5,408 nucleotides of DNA, from assembly GCA_025455445.1 (NCBI GenBank), contig JALOMN010000159.1, positions 1 to 5,408 of the forward strand. Reading direction: 5' to 3'. The translations under genes were made by a program, and so were the position numbers. The notes below the pieces were generated by a model, which worked only from the letters and a program-made list of their open reading frames with translations, searched no databases and was not told the origin of the DNA. Shown one piece after another: positions 1-5,408 of this stretch. Position 1 is the first letter of the stretch, and each line of letters begins with the position of its first letter. This DNA is from Cyclobacteriaceae bacterium (GTDB lineage: Bacteria > Bacteroidota > Bacteroidia > Cytophagales > Cyclobacteriaceae).

Positions 1-392
1 TCCATCTCGGACATGTAGATTACCTCGAAAAAGCCAGAAACCTGGGTGATAAGTTAGTGCTGGGGCTTAATACAGATGATTCGGTAAGTCGGTTTAAAGG
101 TCCGGATCGGCCTTTACAGGATGAACTCTCCAGAGCGCGCGTGTTAGCATCGTTTCAGTTTATCGATCTGGTGGTTTTATTTAATGAAGACACTCCACTA
201 ACTTTGATATCAGAACTATTACCTGACATCCTCGTAAAAGGAAGTGACTATTTGACAGAGAACATCGTTGGCGCGGATGTTGTAAAAAGAAATGGCGGTG
301 TGGTAAAAACCATCGACTTTGTGTCGGGTTTTGTGTCGGGTTATTCTACCACACGAATTGTTGAGAAAATTAAAAAAACTAAAAAAGAATAG
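1..392 (+). CDS. rfaE2: D-glycero-beta-D-manno-heptose 1-phosphate adenylyltransferase, 5'-truncated by window edge
   Basis: This is the C-terminal 129 residues of a stand-alone nucleotidyltransferase of the cytidylyltransferase-like superfamily. The open frame begins at base 3 and runs from the edge. Its first four residues are HLGH, the nucleotide-binding HxGH motif, so roughly the first 20-35 residues lie outside the window. The GTG at 57 is an internal Val codon, not the start. Also visible are the LNTDDSV strand-loop after the first helix, KGSDY (residues 79-83), and YSTTRIVEKI (114-123), the second conserved nucleotide-binding motif. By family knowledge the enzyme joins AMP from ATP to heptose 1-phosphate, giving ADP-heptose for lipopolysaccharide core in the cytosol; in Bacteroidota the kinase (RfaE1/HldA) is a separate protein. 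An exact FVSG-FVSG duplication precedes YSTT (see the repeat). The Lys-rich tail ends 3 bases before the next gene, implying one operon. A glycerol-3-phosphate cytidylyltransferase is the main alternative, but the LPDILVKGSDY and GYSTT pattern favours RfaE2. Confidence 0.9.
   Translation, partial: HLGHVDYLEKARNLGDKLVLGLNTDDSVSRFKGPDRPLQDELSRARVLASFQFIDLVVLFNEDTPLTLISELLPDILVKGSDYLTENIVGADVVKRNGGVVKTIDFVSGFVSGYSTTRIVEKIKKTKKE
318..341 (+). repeat. Exact 12-bp in-frame tandem duplication inside rfaE2
   Basis: The unit TTTGTGTCGGGT occurs twice head to tail with no mismatch (318-329 and 330-341). It falls on codon boundaries and encodes FVSG twice, directly before YSTT. In E. coli HldE, recalled from memory, the same stretch reads from a GG pair through NFEDG to CSTTN. 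That is four residues shorter between GG and STT than here, so one copy looks like an insertion. Identity at the third codon positions suggests a recent origin, probably by replication slippage. Confidence 0.9.
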
Positions 393-395
393 AAT

Positions 396-1097
396 ATGGG
401 ATTTGGAGCATTATTCATTACCGGATTTTTCATGCTTGTGGGTTGGATTGTGAGTTCACGCCTCAAGAATAAATTCAAAAAGTACTCCGAAATAAGGCTA
501 ACAAAAGATCTTACCGGAGCAGAAATTGCAAGATTAATGTTGGCAGACAATGGAATTAATGATGTGCAGGTAATCTCGGTAGAAGGAGAACTTACAGATC
601 ACTACAACCCGGTGAATAAAACAGTTAATCTTAGTCATGATGTGTACCATGGTCGCAATGCATCGGCCACCGCGGTGGCTGCGCATGAATGCGGTCATGC
701 CGTGCAACACGCAAAAGCATACAGCATGTTACAATTGCGTTCTGCCATGGTTCCGATTCAAAACATCAGTGCCAAAGTAATAAACATGGTATTTCTCGCC
801 ATGATGTTTGGTGCCTTTGCGATTAAAGGTTTATTCTCTATTGAAACCGCGCTTTTGATTATCATCGCTTGTTATGGAGTATTCGCATTATTTGCACTGA
901 TAACTTTACCTGTTGAATTTGATGCGAGCAAGCGCGCTTTAGCGTGGATTGAAGCAAGAGGCATAGTAACGCGTCAGGAGCATGATATGGCAAAAGATGC
1001 ACTTAAGTGGGCAGCCATGACGTATGTAGTTGCAGCAATTGGTGCTATTACCATGTTATTATACTATGTAATGATCTTTTTGGGAAGAAGGGATTAA
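396..1097 (+). CDS. Membrane zinc metallopeptidase, YugP family
   Basis: A complete 233-residue integral membrane protein, close to the usual length of the YugP/Zn_peptidase_2 family. One N-terminal membrane segment (about residues 3-20) is followed by a cytosolic-type soluble part with the family pattern LTGAEIARLML (39-49), LTDHYNP (66-72), LSHDVYHGR (79-87) and the zinc site AAHECGHAVQ (95-104), in which H97 and H101 bind zinc and E98 is the catalytic base. Three more hydrophobic segments follow: about 129-147, 150-171 and 208-230. Between the third and fourth lies LPVEFDASKRAL (171-182), conserved in the family, whose E174 is a plausible third zinc ligand by analogy with other HExxH enzymes. 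The ATG at 396 is chosen because it opens the first membrane helix and lies 3 bases after the rfaE2 stop; there is no clear Shine-Dalgarno sequence, which is normal in Bacteroidota. The physiological substrate is not well established for the family; membrane protein quality control is an inference. Transcription ends at the hairpin at 1127. Confidence 0.93.
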   Translation: MGFGALFITGFFMLVGWIVSSRLKNKFKKYSEIRLTKDLTGAEIARLMLADNGINDVQVISVEGELTDHYNPVNKTVNLSHDVYHGRNASATAVAAHECGHAVQHAKAYSMLQLRSAMVPIQNISAKVINMVFLAMMFGAFAIKGLFSIETALLIIIACYGVFALFALITLPVEFDASKRALAWIEARGIVTRQEHDMAKDALKWAAMTYVVAAIGAITMLLYYVMIFLGRRD

Positions 1098-1126
1098 TCA
1101 CAGCTCAAAAAGAATTTATAATTTGC

Positions 1127-1162
1127 AAGCCTGTAGTTTAAAACTACAGGCTTCTTTTTTTT
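1127..1162 (+). terminator. Rho-independent terminator of the rfaE2-peptidase unit
   Basis: The arms AAGCCTGTAGT (1127-1137) and ACTACAGGCTT (1143-1153) pair perfectly over 11 bp around a 5-base loop, TTAAA. They are followed by C and then eight consecutive T (1155-1162). Hairpin plus U-tract is the classic intrinsic terminator layout. It lies 30 bases after the peptidase stop codon at 1097 and separates that unit from the acyl-CoA dehydrogenase gene. Confidence 0.93.
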
Positions 1163-1189
1163 GTTTATTTGTTAATACAAATATTTTAC
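1160..1189 (+). promoter_or_regulatory. Possible Bacteroidota-type promoter for the acyl-CoA dehydrogenase gene
   Basis: TTTG at 1160-1163 could be the -33 element. TATTTTAC at 1182-1189, after an 18-base spacer, partly resembles the Bacteroidota -7 element TAnnTTTG. A promoter is expected between the strong terminator and the ATG at 1196. However, the -7 match is incomplete, the area is AT-rich enough for chance matches, and the implied transcript start would lie almost on the start codon, giving a leaderless or near-leaderless message. Treat as a weak candidate. Confidence 0.2.
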
Positions 1190-1195
1190 CTGCTT

Positions 1196-2332
1196 ATGAA
1201 TTTTGAATTATCGGAAGAACAATTGGCGGTGCAGGAAGCAGCGCGTGAGTTTGCACAGACTGAATTACTGCCCGGTGTAATTGAACGTGACACGCATCAG
1301 AAGTTCCCTTCAGAGCAAATTAAGAAAATGGCTGAACTCGGCTTTTTAGGAATGATGGTTGACCCCAAATATAATGGTGGTGGTATGGACACTATCTCCT
1401 ATGTGTTGGCCATGGAGGAAATTTCTAAAATTGATGCATCTGCTTCCGTATGTATGTCTGTTAACAATTCATTGGTATGTTGGGGCTTAGAGCAATTTGG
1501 CAATGAAGAACAAAAAGAAAAATATCTTAAGCCGCTTGCCGCGAATGGTATCGGTGCGTTTTGTTTATCCGAACCGGAGGCAGGCTCTGATGCTACCAGC
1601 CAGCGCACCACCGCAGAAGATAAAGGCGATTATTATTTATTGAATGGCACCAAGAACTGGATTACCAACGGAGGTACCGCCAACACCTATATCGTAATTG
1701 CTCAAACAGATGCTGCAAAACGACATAAAGGAATTAACGCCTTGATAATTGAAAAGGGCATGGAAGGTTTTGTGGTGGGTAAAAAAGAAGATAAAATGGG
1801 CATTCGTGGATCAGACACGCATTCATTAATGTTCACTGATGTAAAGGTTCCTAAAGCAAATCGAATTGGTGAAGATGGTTTTGGTTTTACATTCGCCATG
1901 ACTACACTCAATGGCGGAAGAATCGGTATTGCTGCCCAGGCATTAGGAATTGCATCAGGCGCCTATGAACTCGCATTGAAATATTCTAAAGAACGTAAAG
2001 CTTTCGGAAAAGCATTGGCTGAACATCAATCCACTCAATTTAAGCTGGCAGAGATGGCTACCAAAATTGATGCTGCCCGCCTGATGATTTTTAAAGCTGC
2101 AGCCCTGAAAGATCAAGGTAAAGATTTTGTAAAGGCTGCCGCCATGGCAAAGTTATATGCCTCACAAATTGCACAGGAAGTAACTACCGAGGCAGTGCAG
2201 ATTCATGGTGGCTATGGATATGTGAAAGAATTTCATGTTGAGCGCTTAATGCGTGATGCGAAAATCACACAGATTTATGAAGGCACTTCCGAGATTCAGA
2301 AAATGGTAATTTCCAGAGAACTCCTTCGGTAG
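1196..2332 (+). CDS. Acyl-CoA dehydrogenase, short-chain/butyryl-CoA type (FAD-dependent)
   Basis: A complete 378-residue flavoenzyme, the normal length for the family. It oxidises an acyl-CoA to the trans-2-enoyl-CoA in the cytosol, passing electrons to electron-transfer flavoprotein. The alpha-helical N-terminal domain begins MNFELSEEQ. The first signature, CLSEPEAGSDATS, is at 123-135, followed by the flavin-contacting WITNGG (155-160), the beta-domain segment MGIRGSDTHS (201-210) and GGRIGIAAQALGIA (240-253), whose R242 matches the conserved substrate-region Arg of short-chain enzymes. The second signature runs from Q335 to D354. E362 in QIYEGTSEIQ (359-368) is the catalytic base at the position used by short- and medium-chain and butyryl enzymes, whereas isovaleryl- and long-chain types carry it elsewhere. 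Exact chain-length preference, or a branched-chain substrate, cannot be read from sequence. The ATG at 1196 is preferred over the in-frame TTG at 1169, because the extra residues are not family-like and their codons sit just behind the terminator T-tract. No electron-transfer flavoprotein or thiolase gene is adjacent. Confidence 0.95.
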   Translation: MNFELSEEQLAVQEAAREFAQTELLPGVIERDTHQKFPSEQIKKMAELGFLGMMVDPKYNGGGMDTISYVLAMEEISKIDASASVCMSVNNSLVCWGLEQFGNEEQKEKYLKPLAANGIGAFCLSEPEAGSDATSQRTTAEDKGDYYLLNGTKNWITNGGTANTYIVIAQTDAAKRHKGINALIIEKGMEGFVVGKKEDKMGIRGSDTHSLMFTDVKVPKANRIGEDGFGFTFAMTTLNGGRIGIAAQALGIASGAYELALKYSKERKAFGKALAEHQSTQFKLAEMATKIDAARLMIFKAAALKDQGKDFVKAAAMAKLYASQIAQEVTTEAVQIHGGYGYVKEFHVERLMRDAKITQIYEGTSEIQKMVISRELLR

Positions 2333-2346
2333 GAATTCTCCGGAAA
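2310..2346. terminator. Long imperfect hairpin across the convergent gene ends, possible shared terminator
   Basis: Bases 2310-2325 pair with 2331-2346 at 14 of 16 positions around the 5-base loop TCGGT; the two mismatches are A2315/C2341 and C2321/A2335. The hairpin includes the last codons and stop of the acyl-CoA dehydrogenase gene and most of the 15-base gap before the protease stop on the other strand. Its position suits a terminator serving both converging transcripts. Against this, no long T-run follows it on either strand (only TTTT at 2351-2354 on the plus strand, and TT then ACCATTTT on the minus strand), so it is not a canonical intrinsic terminator. It may instead protect 3' ends. 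Confidence 0.4.
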
Positions 2347-2347
2347 A

Positions 2348-5300
2348 CTATTTTGCTGACTTGATAAACTTCCTGGTAACAAGTTGATTGTTGCCCAAAT
2401 CTATACGAATCAAATATAATCCTTCAGGCCACTCAGCAACCTGATACTCCCTGCTATTTGTATTTTCAAGTAAAGTGATAGTGTCAGTAAGAATTTCTTT
2501 ACCCTGCACATTAATTATCTGAACTGTAGCCGTGTTGGAGTTTTCAATTTTCGCTATTTCAACTGCTACCTTTTCATTAGAAACCGGATTAGGATATACA
2601 CTCACTAAACCATCAAATTCCTTATCGACACCTGTGATAGGTCCTTGAATGCTTAGATTATCCAGTGCATATCCCCAACCATTTCCGGAAGCATCTACAG
2701 CCAGACGGAACCGAATCAAAATATTATCTCCGGCTACAAATTTTCCTGAAGAAGTAAGATTAATGATACGCGTGCGATAATTTGCTGAAACCCCGTTGCT
2801 GCCATTATCAAATACAATCTTCCAACTCGAGTTGTCATTGGCCGCGTATGGGTTAATTAAAGATTCCCAGGTGCCCCCATTATTTTTTGAGCCTTCCACA
2901 ACCATAAAATCCTTCACCCCACTTCCTACATACTCCACGATGGCTATTTCACTAAACTGCATAAAAGGATTCGATGCACTAATGGTAACAGGTTTGGTGA
3001 GCATGTAGCTGTAGCTGGAACTGTTATTTAAGCCAAACCCATTGGGGTAAGGATGTGTGCTATGTACCGCTCCGCTATTAAACCCAGTCAATGTTGCAAT
3101 CGAATAAAAGTTTCCAACAAAATCATTATTCGCTGCATTAAAGTCAGCCAGGTATTGTGTTACAGGTGCTCCAAAATTCACCACCGGTACTTTAAAAAAT
3201 GAATTGGAAGGTAAGATTGCTTCGTTACCGTTTTTATCGGTTGACCGAATACGATATTCAACCATGTCACCATCAGCCAGGCCATTGATAGTAAGATTGA
3301 GAGTATACTGATCTACTAAATCTTCTACCGGTAATTCTACCGATTCAATTGGATCATTTTTCACCTTGTAATCAATGAAAAGTTTGTCTATCCCGGCAAG
3401 GTCTGTCACCTTTGCTGTAATTGCCAGTGTGGAGTTTGACGGTGTTAAATAATCGTAATGATTGTGAAGTATGGTGGGTGGTGTATCGTCTATCTGAATT
3501 TTCAAATTGTCTATAGACCAACCCCAACCAACTACTAACTGATCAGTCAATAATCTAAAACGGATCACAATCTCATCACCGACTACAAAATTTCCATTCT
3601 GTAAAATATCAATTGTTCGCGGGCGATATAAATTTGGGTCACCCAATCCGGTAGAGTTAGGAGGATTTGCACCATCACCTCCACTATTAAAACGGGAAAG
3701 CCAAACACTGTTGGCACGAGAATCATAACCGTCAACGAGTGGTTTCCAGTTGGCACCGCCATCTTTCGATCCTTCAACAATGACGTAATCCCAGAAATCA
3801 TCATCTCCAAATTCAGATCCATCCTCACCGGGTTCTATTAAAACGATTTCATCAAACTTGATTGTTGCATCTACCCCTTTTACACGAATGGGTATGCGTA
3901 ATTGATACACAAAATTGCTGGTAAAGGATGCGCCTGTTCCAGCAGGATAAGGATGCGTAGTATGTATGGCCCCATTAGAAAAACCAGAAGGAGTGGTAAT
4001 GCTGAACACATTATCGCCAAAGAAATCAAAAGAGGGTGAGTTGAAATTATTGGTATAAGAATCTTGAGTAGGTGCCAAGCTAACAACATTCAAAATATAA
4101 AATTCGGAAGCAGAAGGTGCAAATGCTTCGTTTTTCGCCACCGAACTATCTACCACTTTTATTCTGTATTTGATTTGGTCACCATCCTGTAATGCGGGCA
4201 ATGCAACAGTTGCCTTATAAGAAAAATCAGAATCAGGAATTAATGTTAATGCAACCGGTGTTTTAGTGACGCCATTTATTTCATACTCTACGATGGAACT
4301 TTGCACACCAATGTTATCAATTATATCCGCCTCAATAAGCAGTTCCGTGGCATCTGCAATAATAAATGGTTTGGGTGTGTGATCAATTTCGGGCACTTCT
4401 GTATCCGGACCCGCTTCAAAAACATAATACACATTCACGGGCTGTTTACCATCTTCTGTAAGTATGCCGGGATTTAAAATGGTGCGATTTAAATTATCTT
4501 TTACAGAAATATAATAACCATATTGTTTTAACGGACCAGCGCCTGCAGGTGGAATGGCTCCGGAAAATTCATTTGCATTGGCGGTGGCCGTCATGGGTAC
4601 TACTGTAAAATTGGTTCCATCATTGGTGTAATGCAACTTCACTTCACTGGCATTATAGTTATATCCATTCAGTTGATCGGCTCTTAACTGCACAGTTACC
4701 AGATAAGGATTTAACTGATCTTCAGTATTAGGCAACCGGGTGTGAATGATTCGTGTATTCACCCATCCCATATCAGCCAGCATTTTCATCACTATCGGGC
4801 CGGGATTTTGTATTACTTCGGCAGTACCAATCTGAGGTGTCATTAAAGAATTAGCTGTGCCGTTATAGAAAACTTCATCAAGATGGGCAATGCTTGATCC
4901 TCCCTGAAATGGATCAGGCGCAAAAATTCTCGCGCGATTATCGTTGGTAACAGATATTCTCTCAAGTTGAGGTGTGCGAAAAAATAAGATGCCAGCCGTT
5001 AGCTGTACCTTAAGTGTTGTAGAAGGCGGAACAAAACTCTGAACCAGGTTATTATCTGAGTTATTTTCAAGGAAGTGATCATAGATCATATGCAACGGAG
5101 AAAAGAACGGAGAAATCTGCCCGACATCACCTTCCACTTCATATGCTTTGGTAATGCCTAAACCATGACCAATTTCATGCATCACTACTGATACTAAATC
5201 CGTTTTACCGGCTTGAGAAATACCATCAGTGCCAAAATACCAATTAGGATATGCACTATTGAACTGGGCAAAAATATCAGGACTATCAGCTTCATTGATG

Positions 5301-5408
5301 TTGCGGCCAGCCATTTTTTCGGCTAATGCCACCGGATACCAGGTGCGTCTTTGCTGCGCGCCTGCAAAATCGCGGATATAGGTTGCCGGACTGGCGCCAC
5401 CTAAAATA
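2348..5408 (-). CDS. Secreted multidomain zinc metallopeptidase with T9SS type A sorting domain, 5'-truncated
   Basis: The frame is open through the window edge. The GTG at 5332 is an internal Val in TWYPVALAEKMAG, so the signal peptide and true start are missing. Numbering 1019 visible residues from the edge, the layout is: peptidase domain about 1-215; an Ig-like domain about 220-331; two copies of Ig-like plus jelly-roll module (335-640 and 641-923); and a T9SS sorting tail (936-1019). The peptidase domain has FNS and WYFGTDG upstream of HEIGHGLG (H77, E78, H81, G84). The position where metzincins of the HExxHxxGxxH type carry a third His is Lys here. SIAHLDE (H175) and SLMTP (M189) later on resemble a displaced third zinc ligand and Met-turn, followed by MKMLADMGW, as in many bacterial exported HExxHGLG proteins and comparable to leishmanolysin (M8). 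The protein is inferred to be exported to the periplasm and then passed by T9SS to the cell surface or medium, to degrade protein substrates. The jelly-rolls probably bind polymers or stabilise the protein. Specificity is unknown. Confidence 0.87.
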   Translation of the reverse strand, partial: ILGGASPATYIRDFAGAQQRRTWYPVALAEKMAGRNINEADSPDIFAQFNSAYPNWYFGTDGISQAGKTDLVSVVMHEIGHGLGITKAYEVEGDVGQISPFFSPLHMIYDHFLENNSDNNLVQSFVPPSTTLKVQLTAGILFFRTPQLERISVTNDNRARIFAPDPFQGGSSIAHLDEVFYNGTANSLMTPQIGTAEVIQNPGPIVMKMLADMGWVNTRIIHTRLPNTEDQLNPYLVTVQLRADQLNGYNYNASEVKLHYTNDGTNFTVVPMTATANANEFSGAIPPAGAGPLKQYGYYISVKDNLNRTILNPGILTEDGKQPVNVYYVFEAGPDTEVPEIDHTPKPFIIADATELLIEADIIDNIGVQSSIVEYEINGVTKTPVALTLIPDSDFSYKATVALPALQDGDQIKYRIKVVDSSVAKNEAFAPSASEFYILNVVSLAPTQDSYTNNFNSPSFDFFGDNVFSITTPSGFSNGAIHTTHPYPAGTGASFTSNFVYQLRIPIRVKGVDATIKFDEIVLIEPGEDGSEFGDDDFWDYVIVEGSKDGGANWKPLVDGYDSRANSVWLSRFNSGGDGANPPNSTGLGDPNLYRPRTIDILQNGNFVVGDEIVIRFRLLTDQLVVGWGWSIDNLKIQIDDTPPTILHNHYDYLTPSNSTLAITAKVTDLAGIDKLFIDYKVKNDPIESVELPVEDLVDQYTLNLTINGLADGDMVEYRIRSTDKNGNEAILPSNSFFKVPVVNFGAPVTQYLADFNAANNDFVGNFYSIATLTGFNSGAVHSTHPYPNGFGLNNSSSYSYMLTKPVTISASNPFMQFSEIAIVEYVGSGVKDFMVVEGSKNNGGTWESLINPYAANDNSSWKIVFDNGSNGVSANYRTRIINLTSSGKFVAGDNILIRFRLAVDASGNGWGYALDNLSIQGPITGVDKEFDGLVSVYPNPVSNEKVAVEIAKIENSNTATVQIINVQGKEILTDTITLLENTNSREYQVAEWPEGLYLIRIDLGNNQLVTRKFIKSAK
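2351..2602 (-). other. T9SS type A C-terminal sorting domain
   Basis: The last 84 residues of the protease start with SVYPNPVSN and end with GLYLIRIDLGNNQLVTRKFIKSAK-type spacing: the YPNP box, a central strand with VQIINVQGKEI, GLYLIRI, and the basic RKFIK end. This is the standard layout of the Por-secretion-tail domain (TIGR04183-like). It directs the protein through the outer membrane by the type IX secretion system and is normally cleaved during export, with the passenger either released or anchored to surface lipopolysaccharide. Confidence 0.93.
2639..3487 (-). repeat. Module B of the protease: Ig-like domain plus jelly-roll domain, second tandem copy
   Basis: This is the second module, residues 641-923 of the visible protein, directly continuous with module A. 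Its landmarks fall in the same order: DTPPTI, an Ig-like part with VEYRIRSTDKNGN, then GFNSGAVHSTHPYP, VEGSKNNGG, YRTRIINL, GDNILIRFRLAVD and GWGYALDNLSI. The two copies are clearly homologous in protein but have diverged considerably, so the duplication is old and maintained, not an assembly artefact. Confidence 0.8.
3488..4405 (-). repeat. Module A of the protease: Ig-like domain plus jelly-roll domain, first tandem copy
   Basis: This is the first of two homologous modules, residues 335-640 of the visible protein. It opens with DTEVPEI, has an Ig-like part ending near SEFYILNVV, then a beta-rich jelly-roll with GFSNGAIHTTHPYP, VEGSKDGG, YRPRTIDI, GDEIVIRFRLLTD and GWGWSIDNLKI. The closing G-W-x-[IL]-D-[ND] pattern is typical of MAM-like/exported-protease accessory jelly-rolls. 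It is 23 residues longer than module B, mainly through an acidic loop (GEDGSEFGDDD) and a Gly/Pro/Asn-rich loop (GGDGANPPNSTGLGDPN). The acidic loop could bind calcium, but this is inference. Confidence 0.8.

Noticed and set aside
57..59. GTG as the start of the first gene
   Set aside because: The frame is open upstream to base 3 and encodes HLGHVDYLEKAR, the essential nucleotidyltransferase motif, so the gene continues beyond the window.
1117..1125. TATAATTTG as a promoter -7 element for the acyl-CoA dehydrogenase gene
   Set aside because: It lies upstream of the strong terminator, its spacing does not match TAnnTTTG exactly, and no TTTG sits at the right distance before it.
1169..1195. In-frame TTG start for the acyl-CoA dehydrogenase, adding nine residues
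   Set aside because: The added residues do not resemble the family N-terminus and come from AT-rich sequence directly behind the terminator; MNFELSEEQ from 1196 is the typical start.
3583..3828. Open frames overlapping the protease and the acyl-CoA dehydrogenase in other phases, including 3583-3828, 3880-4089, 1399-1611 and 1702-1911
   Set aside because: They lie wholly within well-supported genes, have no recognisable domains or start signals, and read as by-products of the real coding frames.
5330..5332. GTG as the start of the large protease
   Set aside because: The frame stays open to the edge and encodes sequence typical of the family just before this codon (TWYP before VALAEKMAG). A start here would also leave an exported protein without a signal peptide.
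2348..5408. M43 cytophagalysin-like or standard matrixin assignment for the protease
   Set aside because: Both families need a His three residues after the Gly of HExxHxxG; here that position is Lys, so only a looser metzincin-like assignment is justified.
1..5408. Mobile elements, CRISPR arrays, tRNA or rRNA genes, toxin-antitoxin or phage-defence systems
   Set aside because: No terminal inverted repeats, spaced direct repeats, transposase or integrase motifs, or structural RNA patterns were seen; almost all sequence is accounted for by four genes.

Overview
The window looks like chromosomal DNA from a member of the Bacteroidota, most likely a free-living, gliding or environmental lineage such as the Cytophagales (the order is a weaker inference). 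Three things point there: a large exported protein ending in a type IX secretion system (T9SS) type A sorting tail, a stand-alone heptose-phosphate nucleotidyltransferase of the RfaE2/HldC kind rather than the fused HldE, and start codons without a recognisable Shine-Dalgarno sequence. There are four protein genes and no RNA genes, insertion sequences or CRISPR arrays. The longest stretch without a gene is about 100 bases.

Left part (1-1162, plus strand): the 3' portion of rfaE2 enters at the window edge, already at its HxGH catalytic motif. It is followed after 3 bases by a complete membrane zinc metallopeptidase of the YugP family. The two are almost certainly co-transcribed, and the unit ends at a strong intrinsic terminator (1127-1162). 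Just before its conserved STT motif, rfaE2 carries an exact in-frame 12-bp tandem duplication.

Middle part (1160-2332, plus strand): a single-gene unit for a short-chain/butyryl-type acyl-CoA dehydrogenase. Its real start is the ATG at 1196, not the upstream TTG inside the terminator region. Its promoter must lie in the short gap behind the terminator, or transcription must read through.

Right part (2348-5408, minus strand): a convergent gene, cut at its 5' end by the window edge, for a very large secreted zinc metallopeptidase. Visible in order are a catalytic domain with HEIGHGLG and a distant candidate third zinc ligand before a Met-turn-like SLMTP, one Ig-like domain, two tandem copies of an Ig-like plus jelly-roll module of about 280-306 residues, and the T9SS sorting tail. 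The 3' ends of the acyl-CoA dehydrogenase and protease genes are 15 bases apart, and a long imperfect hairpin (2310-2346) spans the junction.

The genes do not form one pathway. They are a lipopolysaccharide-precursor gene with a membrane protease, a fatty/branched-chain acid catabolic enzyme, and an exported protease. The observations most worth following up are the divided zinc site and duplicated modules of the protease, and the 12-bp duplication in rfaE2. I found no convincing new multi-gene system.
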